Assembly: GCA_016191985.1 (NCBI GenBank)
Contig: JACPVB010000062.1
Coordinates: 1 to 27,267, forward strand
DNA length: 27,267 nt
Origin: Chloroflexota bacterium
GTDB lineage: Bacteria > Chloroflexota > Anaerolineae > Anaerolineales > Villigracilaceae
Reading direction: 5' to 3'
The notes beneath the pieces were generated by a model. That model searched no databases. It was not told where the DNA came from and was given only the letters and a program-made list of their open reading frames with translations. The translations under genes were made by a program, and so were the position numbers. The stretch's first letter is position 1, and each line of letters begins with the position of its first letter. This document shows positions 13,642-20,584 of this stretch, in pieces.

Positions 13642-15201
13642 ATGAGTCGCAAAATCATTCCCTTTATTGTTGCATTTGTACTCTCCTGTCTCGTCATGAT
13701 CGTGGCGGGTGTATTCGCTTTCAGCGGCGCAGTGACCGCGGAAAAATTCGGAAGCAATATTATTTGGACACAGCCCTATTCCACCGCCGAAAGCATGAAG
13801 GTCATAGATTTGAGCGGTGACGGACAGGACGATCTCTTCATCCAAAATACTAGTGATGTTTCAAGCTACGATGGCAGAGGCAACGTCATCTGGACTCTTC
13901 CGTATCAATCTCCCAAAACCACGCTCGGTGATGTGAACGGGGATAGCGTGGAAGACGTAATTGTTTATTACGTCGGCACAGGCATGTCTGTGGATGTGAT
14001 TTCCAAGGGACAAGCGACGACCCTGGCGCAATCGCTCAATGTTGGTTTTCCTTCGCGCGTGGCAGTCATTCGCTTCTCTTCTGGACCTCAAATTGTGCTC
14101 GGCGATAACGGCGGCGGACTCCTGTCTGTGAGTTTGGATGGCAATCCGCTTTGGAGCGGGAACATTGGTTCCGCCGAAACCCGCGGCATGGACGATGCCC
14201 GCATCGGCGGTCAGGTTCATGTGGCAGTTGCCTCGAATGATGGCTCGCTTGCCGTGTACAACGCGCAAGGGGATGCCGTTTGGCAGACCAGCCAGGAGCA
14301 GCTTCGCCGGATGCGCGTTTTTGACTTAAACGGCGACGGCAACAGTGAAGTCATCACTGGCGGAGAGTATGGTGCATTTAAAATTTACAACGCAGTTGAC
14401 GGGAGCATTCTCTTTGAAAAATCCCTTGGGCAGGCCGTCAGCGAAGTGCGCGAAGTGGAATTGAACGGCGATCCCTCCTCGCGAGAGATCGTGGTCGGCG
14501 GGAAGGACGGCGGCATCTGGGCTTTTTCGTTCGACGGCGCAACCGCCAGCCAAATGTGGACGGGATCGCTCTCTGACAAAGTGACCGAAATTTCAGGTTT
14601 GGATATCGACGAAGACGGCAAGCAGGAAGCAGTCATCGGCGATGACCAGGGTAATGTGGCCGTCTTCACCGAAAACGGCACGCGCAACAACCTGCCCAAA
14701 CATTCCAGCGGCATCACCCGTGTGGACATTGGCAGGCTCGGCAGTGACCGTCACCTGGTGATTGCGGACTATAACGAGATACAGGTTAATAAAGTTAATT
14801 TCAGTTCCATCCCTGGCTTCCAGTATACGCCCCTCATTGTCGGCCTGATCGTTTCGGCAGTGATCCTCATCATCGCGGCGATCCTGGCATCCATTCCGCC
14901 AAAGCCTGAAATGAAAGTTTCGTTCCAGGATAAAAGCAGGGAATCGCTCGAAGCCCAGCGCCGCATGTTGAAAGAATCCATTGCGGATGTGGAACGCCTG
15001 CGCAAATCAGGCGAAATGGGCGGTGATGCCTACCTCGCCCGTCTCAAACGCCTGCGTGCAGACCTGGCGGATAACGAAGCCGCATACAAAACCGCGGGGT
15101 ACGCCATCAAAGTGGAGACCTTCCAATGCCCCAATTGCGGCGGCACCCTCGAACTCGGCATGGATAAATGCGAGTATTGCGGACAGGTGATTCTTTCGTA
15201 A
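13642..15201 (+). CDS. Anchored FG-GAP/PQQ-like beta-propeller protein with cytoplasmic zinc ribbon
   Basis: 519 aa. An N-terminal membrane helix (about residues 5-27) leads to an exported repeat domain (about 35-385) with several calcium-loop FG-GAP/VCBS-like motifs: DLSGDGQDD, DVNGDSVED, DLNGDGNSE, DIDEDGKQE. These alternate with blades such as GNVIWTLPYQ, GNPLWSG, GDAVWQT (PQQ-like Trp strands). A second membrane helix follows at about 396-420, then a cytoplasmic coiled coil (about 432-488, heptad-like LEAQRRMLKESIADVERLRKSG) and a C-terminal zinc ribbon C496/C499, C510/C513. A propeller outside and a zinc ribbon inside suggest scaffold, sensor or assembly functions; this is inference. Its stop faces a bidirectional terminator shared with the convergent CBS gene. 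Confidence 0.82.
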   Translation: MSRKIIPFIVAFVLSCLVMIVAGVFAFSGAVTAEKFGSNIIWTQPYSTAESMKVIDLSGDGQDDLFIQNTSDVSSYDGRGNVIWTLPYQSPKTTLGDVNGDSVEDVIVYYVGTGMSVDVISKGQATTLAQSLNVGFPSRVAVIRFSSGPQIVLGDNGGGLLSVSLDGNPLWSGNIGSAETRGMDDARIGGQVHVAVASNDGSLAVYNAQGDAVWQTSQEQLRRMRVFDLNGDGNSEVITGGEYGAFKIYNAVDGSILFEKSLGQAVSEVREVELNGDPSSREIVVGGKDGGIWAFSFDGATASQMWTGSLSDKVTEISGLDIDEDGKQEAVIGDDQGNVAVFTENGTRNNLPKHSSGITRVDIGRLGSDRHLVIADYNEIQVNKVNFSSIPGFQYTPLIVGLIVSAVILIIAAILASIPPKPEMKVSFQDKSRESLEAQRRMLKESIADVERLRKSGEMGGDAYLARLKRLRADLADNEAAYKTAGYAIKVETFQCPNCGGTLELGMDKCEYCGQVILS

Positions 15202-15214
15202 TATCCTTTGGAGT

Positions 15215-15232
15215 CAGGCAGCTTGCTGCCTG
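15215..15232. repeat. Short perfect palindrome sharing core with the 7763 element
   Basis: CAGGCAGC-TT-GCTGCCTG, 8-nt arms. The central CAGCTTGCTG is identical to the core of the arm of the palindrome at 7763-7814. It lies between the propeller stop and the terminator. Confidence 0.6.
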
Positions 15233-15252
15233 GATCGCCCAAAACCTAATAA

Positions 15253-15285
15253 AAAAATGGAGCAGGTTTTGCCTGCTCCATTTTT
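15253..15285. terminator. Bidirectional rho-independent terminator
   Basis: Arms AAAAATGGAGCAGG (15253-15266) and CCTGCTCCATTTTT (15272-15285), 5-nt loop. A-run on one side and T-run on the other serve both the propeller operon (plus) and the CBS gene (minus). Confidence 0.92.
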
Positions 15286-15297
15286 CTATCTAATTAA

Positions 15298-15735
15298 CTA
15301 CCTTCCGCCGCCTGTGATGTAGTGCTCCAGTTGCGAGATCATGAATTTCTGCACATCCACCACTTCCTTCAACACATCGCGGACGGAGATCAACCCCAAT
15401 AATTCACTGCCGTCAAAAACAGGCAGGTGGCGAATATTCTTGTCGATCATCAAGGCCATACATTCTTCAAGCTCCTGGCCGGCCTCCACATAGATCACTT
15501 TGGAGGTCATTACCTCATTGACTTTCGTATTCTTTGAAGTTTTGCCAACCAAATCCACCTTGCGGACACAATCCCGCTCAGTGAGAATCCCCTCCACTTT
15601 GTTGGCGCTTACCACCATCAAGGCGCCGGTATTGTGTTTTGCCATGATGGTTAGCGCCTCGTATATCGTTGAATCGGGGAGGATGGAAAAAATCTCGCTC
15701 CCTTTCCTACGGATCATATCACGCACTGTGGGCAT
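15298..15735 (-). CDS. Tandem CBS-domain protein
   Basis: 145 aa made almost only of two CBS domains (about residues 8-60 and 75-130). Visible hallmarks are LPDSTIYEALTIMAKHNTGALMVV, EGILTERDCVRK, then VEAGQELEECMALMIDKNIRHLPVFD and LLGLISVRDVLKEVV. CBS pairs bind adenine nucleotides (AMP, ATP, NADH, SAM) and act as energy or redox sensors, in stand-alone proteins usually by binding other enzymes. The start has AGGAG 7 nt upstream. It lies downstream of the feo genes on the same strand but has its own good promoter, so it is probably a separate unit. Confidence 0.92.
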   Translation of the reverse strand: MPTVRDMIRRKGSEIFSILPDSTIYEALTIMAKHNTGALMVVSANKVEGILTERDCVRKVDLVGKTSKNTKVNEVMTSKVIYVEAGQELEECMALMIDKNIRHLPVFDGSELLGLISVRDVLKEVVDVQKFMISQLEHYITGGGR

Positions 15736-15764
15736 GGTTTATCTCCTGAACTGGATTTTGGCAA

Positions 15765-15793
15765 AGTATAGACAATAAATGGAATAATGACAA
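15765..15793 (-). promoter_or_regulatory. Promoter of the CBS-domain gene
   Basis: On the minus strand TTGTCA (15788-15793), 17-nt spacer, TATACT (15765-15770). It sits in the 65-nt gap between the feoC-like gene and the CBS gene, about 30 nt before the CBS ATG. Confidence 0.7.
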
Positions 15794-15800
15794 GCACATT

Positions 15801-16082
15801 TTATTCGTTTTGATACTGCAAAGCCCTGCCGCCATTTGGAGAGAAAAGCGACGCAAGCAGATAACGCTTCCCACGAATCTTCAATAAATTGCATTCAGAT
15901 TCCAGGCCGCAGGCGGAACAGCATTTGCCGTCTGGCCCAACCTCAAGCAATTTCCCCTTTTGCACCAAAAGCGCAAGCATGGACATTACAGCCGATGGCT
16001 GAGCCTTTAACACACGGCTGATCTCGAACAGACTCAAGCCGTCCCTTTTTTCTTCCAGCAGGGCAATCAATTGTTTTAACAT
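15801..16082 (-). CDS. feoC: FeoC-like winged-helix protein with Cys cluster
   Basis: 93 aa from the ATG at 16082, 5 nt after the FeoB stop; a GTG at 16091 overlapping that stop is the alternative. The frame upstream to 16181 overlaps feoB and is rejected. Winged-helix part: LKQLIALLEEKRDGLSLFEISRVLKAQPSAVMSMLALLVQKG, about residues 2-43. The wing region carries four Cys: C54, C55, C58, C64. FeoC proteins of the enterobacterial type bind an Fe-S cluster through a wing with four Cys (C-x4-C-x2-C-x6-C in Klebsiella as I recall it); here the spacing is CC-x2-C-x5-C. Position as the last gene of the feo operon strongly supports the call. It probably tunes FeoB stability or activity by redox or iron state. 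Confidence 0.8.
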   Translation of the reverse strand: MLKQLIALLEEKRDGLSLFEISRVLKAQPSAVMSMLALLVQKGKLLEVGPDGKCCSACGLESECNLLKIRGKRYLLASLFSPNGGRALQYQNE

Positions 16083-16087
16083 GTTTA

Positions 16088-17776
16088 TCACCCAAGCCCA
16101 AGCAACTTCCCACCCTGAAAGACAATGAATGCCGCAATCCACGCTACCACGGTTTGATACACAGCCGAAGTTATCGCCCATGACGCTCCAAACTCATGTT
16201 TGATCGCTCCCAACGTGGCAACACAGGGAACATACAACAATACGAAGACCAGCAAAGCAGCAGCGCTCAGTGAATCGAAATTTTCACGTAAAGCAAGGCC
16301 GAGAGCCGTATTCTGCGATACGGTTTGTTCACCCACCATATTCACACCGGGGATAATACTTAGTAAAATTTTTCCTGAATTGATGGCGGCGTTCACAAAA
16401 CCACTTCCAATGCCAACCAGATCCTCGCCAAATGTCGTCGGGACTGCAACCGGCTCGTCAATCGTGCCGCTCAAATAGACCTGGCTCATGGTGCTGACAA
16501 CAATCTCCTTTGCCATGAAACCCGATACCAGGGCGCCGCTTGTTTCCCAATTTCCAAACCCTAGTGGGGTAAACACAGGGGCGATCATACCGCTCACTTT
16601 CCCAAAATATGAATCTCGTTGTTCTGCCACACCCCACGGCAAGTTCAACAACAACCACATCACCACCGAGACCAAAAGAATCGTCGTCCCCGCCTTGCGG
16701 ACAAATTCGCGCGTGTTCTCCCACATGTGGATCATCACACTTTTGAGCGATGGTCTACGATAAGGCGGCAGTTCCAAAACAAAGGCAGATGAAACATCGG
16801 GCTTGAGGATGGTGCGGGTAAAGACCAACCCCGCCAGCATGGCGACAATGATTCCCAGGGCATACATCCCCCAAATGACCGTTCCAGCTTTTGCCCCAAA
16901 AAATGCCAGGCCAAAAACCACATACACCGGCAAACGCGCCGAGCAGGACATCAACGGCACAAGCAGCGCAGTCAGCACGCGGTCTCGGCGGCTGGCAATT
17001 GTCCGCGTGGCGTAAATGGCAGGGACAGCGCATCCGAAACCGAGGATCATCGGGATGAACGATTTTCCGTGCAGCCCCACCACGCGCATGAAGCGGTCCA
17101 TCACAAACGCCGCGCGGGACATGTAACCAGAGTCCTCCAACAGGGCGAGGAAGAAATACAGGATCAACAGCCCAGGGACAAAAACCAGCACGCCTCCCAC
17201 CCCGGCGACGATTCCGTCAATGACGAGGGAATGTATCCACGCTGGAGCAGTTATCAGATTAAGAATGAACGAGAGCCAGTTTGCAATCGGGCCGTTGATG
17301 ACGGCATCTGTCCAATCCAAAAATGGCGCAGATACATCGATCACAAGCCGAAACATGATGTACATGATCGCGAAGAAAAACGGCAGGCCCAGCCACTTAT
17401 GTGTGACGATGTTATCGATGCGATCTGTGAACGTGATGCGATCCACCAGCGGGCGTTGAAGCGACTGACGCACCACGCCGTTGATATAACCATAGCGGCG
17501 GTCGGCGGTCAGCAAATCCACATCATCGCCCAGCATGGACTTTAATTTTTCAGCGCCCTGCTGCGCCGCAGAAATCACCTGGACCCCGTTGGGCATAGTT
17601 TGAACGCGCTCAAGAATATCCGCATCGTTTTCCAGCAATTTGATCGCCAGCCAGCGCTGCGGGTAACGACCCGCGTCGAATTTAATTTCTTCAAATAGGG
17701 CGAGCATCCGCGCAATCTCGCGCTCCAGCTTGCCGCCATAATCGAGGCGGAAAAAGGATTGTGTGGATAGGTTCAT
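16088..17776 (-). CDS. feoB: FeoB membrane (Gate) domain as a separate protein
   Basis: 562-aa polytopic Fe(II) permease part of a split FeoB. It begins MNLSTQSFFRLDYGGKLEREIARML, corresponding to the helical spacer (GDI) domain that follows the G domain in normal FeoB, and then has the membrane core with two Gate repeats. Visible hallmarks are GFGCAVPAIYATRTIASRRDR (first Gate, Cys on the proposed pore), the KAGTTILLVSVVMWLL helix, and VPCVATLGAIKHEFGASWA near the C-terminus. No G1-G5 motifs are present; these are in the separate gene upstream. The ATG shares one base with the upstream stop (TAATG on the minus strand), so the two parts are translationally coupled. Together the two lengths (170 + 562) match a usual FeoB. 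Confidence 0.9.
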   Translation of the reverse strand: MNLSTQSFFRLDYGGKLEREIARMLALFEEIKFDAGRYPQRWLAIKLLENDADILERVQTMPNGVQVISAAQQGAEKLKSMLGDDVDLLTADRRYGYINGVVRQSLQRPLVDRITFTDRIDNIVTHKWLGLPFFFAIMYIMFRLVIDVSAPFLDWTDAVINGPIANWLSFILNLITAPAWIHSLVIDGIVAGVGGVLVFVPGLLILYFFLALLEDSGYMSRAAFVMDRFMRVVGLHGKSFIPMILGFGCAVPAIYATRTIASRRDRVLTALLVPLMSCSARLPVYVVFGLAFFGAKAGTVIWGMYALGIIVAMLAGLVFTRTILKPDVSSAFVLELPPYRRPSLKSVMIHMWENTREFVRKAGTTILLVSVVMWLLLNLPWGVAEQRDSYFGKVSGMIAPVFTPLGFGNWETSGALVSGFMAKEIVVSTMSQVYLSGTIDEPVAVPTTFGEDLVGIGSGFVNAAINSGKILLSIIPGVNMVGEQTVSQNTALGLALRENFDSLSAAALLVFVLLYVPCVATLGAIKHEFGASWAITSAVYQTVVAWIAAFIVFQGGKLLGLG

Positions 17777-18288
17777 TATGCGGCCTCTTTTTTACGCGCC
17801 GCTCGAACGGCTTTTGCGATCAAATCAGAAATTCCCGAACCGCGATTCGCGGTGGTGGAAACAACCGGAATGCCGCCCAGCAAGCGCGAAAGATTTTCAA
17901 GGTCTATCTTTGCGCCATCTTTTTGCAAAGCGTCGTTCATGTTCAGCGCCAGAATCACGGGAACATCCAGCTCTAAAATCTGAACGGTCAAATATAAATT
18001 TCGCTCCAGGTTGGTGGCATCCACCACGTTGATGACCACATCCGGGCGCGCTTCGATTATAAAATCGCGCGCAATGATCTCTTCGGGAGAATAGGCGGTG
18101 AGGCTGTACGTACCGGGCAAATCCACAATATTGATATTCAAATCCCCAAATTTAATTTCACCCTCTTTTTTTTCAACTGTTTTTCCAGGCCAGTTCCCTG
18201 TGTGTTGATGCAAACCCGTCAACGCGTTGAAGATCGTTGTCTTGCCTGCGTTTGGGTTCCCCGCCAATGCAATGGTCAAATCAGCCAT
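17776..18288 (-). CDS. feoB: FeoB G-protein domain as a separate protein
   Basis: 170-aa soluble GTPase part of a split FeoB. The ATG at 18288 is chosen because AAGG lies 5 nt before it; a GTG at 18294 would add two residues. The G motifs are all present: G1 GNPNAGKTT (residues 10-18), G2 region NWPGKTVEK, G3 DLPGTYSL, G4 NMND and a G5-like STTANRGSG. The protein ends at the basic ARKKEAA, exactly where full-length FeoB continues into its helical domain. It overlaps the end of feoA by 8 nt and the start of the membrane-domain gene by 1 nt. It should act in trans, at the cytoplasmic face of the permease encoded next. Confidence 0.92.
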   Translation of the reverse strand: MADLTIALAGNPNAGKTTIFNALTGLHQHTGNWPGKTVEKKEGEIKFGDLNINIVDLPGTYSLTAYSPEEIIARDFIIEARPDVVINVVDATNLERNLYLTVQILELDVPVILALNMNDALQKDGAKIDLENLSRLLGGIPVVSTTANRGSGISDLIAKAVRAARKKEAA

Positions 18289-18538
18289 TTTCACCTTCGT
18301 TCAAAACCACTTCGATCTGCGCGGCCTCTTCTTTTCGCAAAGCAAGGTGGTAGCCTTTTATAAAATATTCAACAGGGTCGCCCATCGGCGCATTGCGTTC
18401 GATCAAAATCGTCTCCCCTTTGATGATCCCCATTTCAACAAAACGCCTTCGTAGCGCGCCCGCCCCATTGATTCGGGTAATGATTGCACGCTGACCAGGT
18501 TGCAGCAAATGAAGTTGGATCGAATCAGCCATGAACAT
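18281..18538 (-). CDS. feoA: FeoA, small SH3-like ferrous iron transport protein
   Basis: 85-aa single SH3-like beta-barrel. Motifs QLHLLQPGQRAIITRINGAG, LRRRFVEMGIIKGETILIERNAPMGDPVEYFIKGYHLALRKEEA are those of FeoA. The start at 18538 follows GAGGAAAT; a second ATG at 18532 is possible. FeoA is cytosolic and assists FeoB, probably by contacting its G domain. It lies 32 nt after dtxR and overlaps the G-domain gene, so all these genes form one operon. Confidence 0.93.
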   Translation of the reverse strand: MFMADSIQLHLLQPGQRAIITRINGAGALRRRFVEMGIIKGETILIERNAPMGDPVEYFIKGYHLALRKEEAAQIEVVLNEGENG

Positions 18539-18570
18539 ATTTCCTCAACTTTTTTTACCCGTTACGGGCA

Positions 18571-19233
18571 TTATATAATTTTTACAAGCACAAACTCGGC
18601 CATGGGTAAACCCAAAGCCACGTCTTTCCCGCCAACGCGCAACGTCAATGGGCCTTGCATCGGCGCGACCTCAACCACGGTCACATCGCGCCCAGGCAGG
18701 ATATTTTTTTCCTGCAAATATTTAAGCACATCTGTTGCTGTGGCGTTCACCGCCAGCACATGCGCGGCCTGCCCAAGTTTTATTTCACTTAATGGAATGG
18801 CATCCAAAGGTTTAAAAGAACCATCCGCGGCAGGGATGGGGTTCCCGCGCGGGCAGGTTTTGGGGTTGCCAAGAAATTCAGCCAGCGCCTCCGTCAACTC
18901 CGGCGCGGTGGCATGTTCCAGCGAACAGGCAAATTCATATACCTGCGACCATTCGATCTTCAAATGATCGTACAAAAAACATTCCCATAACCTCTGCCTG
19001 CGAATCACATTGCCCGCCACCTCGCGCCCTTTTTTCGTCAAATTCACACCCTTGTACGGCGTGTGCGAAACCAGTCCCTGCTCGCCCAAACGCCGCATCA
19101 TCTCATTGGCAGAAACGGCCGTCACCCCCAGCCGCTCCGCAAGGCGGCCAACCGCCACCACATCCTGGTAGCTCATTTCCGCCATGGCCTTGAGATACAT
19201 TTCCGTGCTTTCGCTTAGTGGCTTCAAATTCAT
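18571..19233 (-). CDS. DtxR/IdeR-family iron-dependent regulator with C-terminal SH3 domain
   Basis: 220 aa, first gene of the feo operon. N-terminal winged helix (RLAERLGVTAVSANEMMRRLGEQGLV, about residues 28-53), dimerisation/metal domain (about 75-140) and a C-terminal FeoA/SH3-like domain (about 145-220). By alignment in my head to DtxR, the primary metal-site ligands are kept: M12 (DtxR M10) and the motif AC-x2-EH (C102, E105, H106 of DtxR). The ancillary-site residues H79 and H98 appear as Gln and Tyr. It should therefore be an iron-type repressor of this operon. A box AAGG-CAAA-CCTT abuts its start codon and covers its Shine-Dalgarno, suggesting autoregulation. Also contains the paralogue-shared CPRGNPIP motif. 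Confidence 0.9.
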   Translation of the reverse strand: MNLKPLSESTEMYLKAMAEMSYQDVVAVGRLAERLGVTAVSANEMMRRLGEQGLVSHTPYKGVNLTKKGREVAGNVIRRQRLWECFLYDHLKIEWSQVYEFACSLEHATAPELTEALAEFLGNPKTCPRGNPIPAADGSFKPLDAIPLSEIKLGQAAHVLAVNATATDVLKYLQEKNILPGRDVTVVEVAPMQGPLTLRVGGKDVALGLPMAEFVLVKII

Positions 19234-19245
19234 AAGGCAAACCTT
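19234..19245. promoter_or_regulatory. Possible DtxR/MntR-type operator at the start of the feo operon
   Basis: AAGGCAAACCTT on the plus strand directly abuts the dtxR start codon. The core AGGCAAACCT (complement AGGTTTGCCT) equals the centre of operators reported for DtxR/SirR/MntR/ScaR-type regulators. The minus-strand half AAGG doubles as the gene's Shine-Dalgarno. Flanks match the full ~19-bp consensus only partly, so a chance match cannot be excluded. Confidence 0.5.
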
Positions 19246-19673
19246 CTAAAAATTTTTATGGTTGACCTTATTATTCCAGATACCTTCCTCTTTTGAAATG
19301 GATGGATGTCACCGCTTCTTGTGAAAAAAGTTACATCGCTTCTTTCCGCCCTGACACTTGATTCTGTTTCAAAAAACAGAGTCCACTCTGAAGGAATCAG
19401 TAACTCTGGAATCGGGCAGCTCGCGTACCCTTTAGGGTGTGCTGCCCAGAATTCCCATCAGCACCCACAGGGCAAGTGAGCTGATGAAGTCTAGAATCGT
19501 GATCTACTGAGAATGATTCTTCAGCAACAATCTCGTAGGGATGACAAGTTATGGAAAATAAATGAACGGTCTAACATCATATGTACACAAACCCATTTCA
19601 CCCCTTCGGGGTTTATATTCGTTTTTTTTCTACAGCTACAATCATTTCACTCCTTCGGAGTTACTTCGGAGTT
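19246..19673. other. Structured intergenic region, candidate non-coding RNA or repeat cluster
   Basis: No credible gene (a 65-codon frame at 19513 has no domain or start signal). Consecutive stems: TCTGTTT/AAACAGA (19363-19380), GGAAT-GGGCAGC...GCTGCCC-ATTCC (19408-19455), CATCAGC/GCTGATG (19456-19486), AGAATC/GATTCT (19493-19520), ACCCC-TTC-GGGGT (19600-19612) with T8 at 19622-19629, ACTCC-TTC-GGAGT (19649-19661) followed by an 11-bp tandem echo TTCGGAGTTA. On the minus strand CAGAG-TGGA-CTCTG plus T6 (19371-19390) looks like a terminator, which overlaps the first stem and would exclude it. The right part (ending GGGATGACA near 19545) also resembles GTCATCC-type dispersed repeats. I do not recognise an Rfam class. 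Confidence 0.4.
19371..19390 (-). terminator. Possible minus-strand terminator upstream of the feo operon
   Basis: On the minus strand, a 5-bp stem CAGAG/CTCTG with 4-nt loop TGGA is followed by six T (19371-19376). It may end a small RNA read from about 19545, or attenuate the feo operon. The stem is short; the alternative hairpin at 19363-19380 uses the same bases. Confidence 0.35.
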
Positions 19674-19708
19674 AAAAAGCAGAATCCACTCTCAGAGTGG
19701 ATTCTGCT
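19674..19708 (-). terminator. Rho-independent terminator of the second dtxR-like gene
   Basis: Stem GCAGAATCCACT (19679-19690) / AGTGGATTCTGC (19696-19707), 5-nt loop; on the minus strand it is followed by TTTTT (19674-19678). It lies about 20 nt past the stop of the gene at 19727. Confidence 0.88.
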
Positions 19709-19726
19709 AATTTCGGGCTGACAGCT

Positions 19727-20425
19727 TTACGGTCGCTTAAGAGGCGGGAGTTTGTTTCCTTCGCCTTTTTGGGTCACTTCCACCCAAAGTGACTGCGAAA
19801 GTTCAAATCCAATAATATGATCGTGCGGTTTCATATTCAATCGCAATGGCCCTTGAAACGGCGCGCAACTCAAAAGATGGAACGGCACACCTGGCACCAG
19901 ACCCAGCTCGGCAATGTAACGAAGTTTATCGGGGTTGTGCGTGCGCACGCGGCTGACGATACAGTCCGACCCTGATGGAACATTCACAAGCGGCTCGTCC
20001 TTAACCACAGGCATGACGCCATCCTTTGAAGGGATCGGCTCTCCATGCGGGCAGCGTGTTGGCTTTCCAGCCAGCTCAAAGACTCGGTCTTCGAGTTCAT
20101 CGTTGATTCCCTTTTCAAACACATCGGATAACTCATGCGCGGCGGCCCAGTCATAGCCCATCACCTTCACTAGAAAAACTTCCGTAACGCGGTGGCGGCG
20201 CAAAGCAGGCATGGCAATTTTTTCTCCTGCAGGGGTAAGGCGCACACCGCGATACGGCTCATGTGCCAAATAGCCGCCCTTATTCAAACGCTTGACCATC
20301 GTCGAAATCGCCTGGGCGGACGATTCAACCTGTGAACTCAAAAGCGAAAGCGGAACTTGTTCATGATCCTGTTGCAAGCGGTAAATTTCCGCGGCATATC
20401 GTTGCATTGCTACACTAACAGACAT
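19727..20425 (-). CDS. DtxR-like regulator with altered primary metal site
   Basis: 232 aa, paralogous in layout to the regulator at 18571: winged helix (LLSSQVESSAQAISTMVKRLNKGGYL, about residues 28-53), RRHRVTEVFL helix, GKPTRCPHGEPIPSKDG linker and a C-terminal SH3-like domain (about 150-222), plus a short Lys/Pro-rich tail. By eye alignment to DtxR, M10 is Arg, C102 is Asp and H106 is Lys, with only E105 kept, so the primary site looks lost. The ancillary ligands H79, E83 and H98 are all kept. This is the mirror image of its paralogue. It could sense a different metal, be constitutive, or work by partner exchange. The ATG at 20425 has only a distant GGAG; an ATG six codons later is possible. 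Its own terminator follows. Confidence 0.85.
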   Translation of the reverse strand: MSVSVAMQRYAAEIYRLQQDHEQVPLSLLSSQVESSAQAISTMVKRLNKGGYLAHEPYRGVRLTPAGEKIAMPALRRHRVTEVFLVKVMGYDWAAAHELSDVFEKGINDELEDRVFELAGKPTRCPHGEPIPSKDGVMPVVKDEPLVNVPSGSDCIVSRVRTHNPDKLRYIAELGLVPGVPFHLLSCAPFQGPLRLNMKPHDHIIGFELSQSLWVEVTQKGEGNKLPPLKRP

Positions 20426-20568
20426 ATTGCGAATTCAAACTCCATAGCCCTATCGAGCATCGAGGCTGATAAGGATAATTTTTATAAAGAATATCTAGTA
20501 TATTGAAATTATACTACACAGGTTTCAAAATTTTACGGGAACACAATATGCTTTCCCGGGATAGAGTT
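20426..20568. promoter_or_regulatory. Divergent intergenic region between the dtxR-like gene and rarA
   Basis: AT-rich gap. On the minus strand TTTCAA, about 16 nt, TATAAA (near 20480-20505) is a plausible promoter for the dtxR-like gene, with TATAAT and TATACT also present nearby. No copy of the AAGGCAAACCTT box was found here. Confidence 0.4.
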
Positions 20569-20577
20569 TGCTATAAT
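20569..20577 (+). promoter_or_regulatory. Extended -10 promoter of rarA, probable leaderless start
   Basis: TGCTATAAT: extended -10 TG plus perfect TATAAT (20572-20577), ending 7 nt before the ATG at 20585. Transcription should begin at the A of the ATG. The intervening CGCCGCC has no Shine-Dalgarno, and the -35 region is weak. Confidence 0.65.
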
Positions 20578-20584
20578 CGCCGCC

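Noticed and set aside
16083..16181. Upstream extension of the feoC-like gene
   Set aside because: It overlaps the end of feoB and has no domain; the winged helix starts at 16082.
17770..17800. Frameshift or sequencing error as cause of split feoB
   Set aside because: Both parts end and begin at the domain border with a clean TAATG overlap and no missing residues by eye. The nearby A-run keeps a small doubt.
19400..19500. T-box, cobalamin or other riboswitch
   Set aside because: GGGTACGCGAG on the minus strand recalls a T-box, but UGGN and the specifier stem are missing; no B12-box, TPP, SAM or Mn consensus is found.
19480..19525. Hammerhead ribozyme suggested by CTGATGA
   Set aside because: The GAAA segment and stem III arrangement needed for the core are absent.
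19513..19710. Small plus-strand gene of 65 codons
   Set aside because: It reads through two hairpins and the minus-strand terminator, without ribosome-binding site or recognisable sequence.
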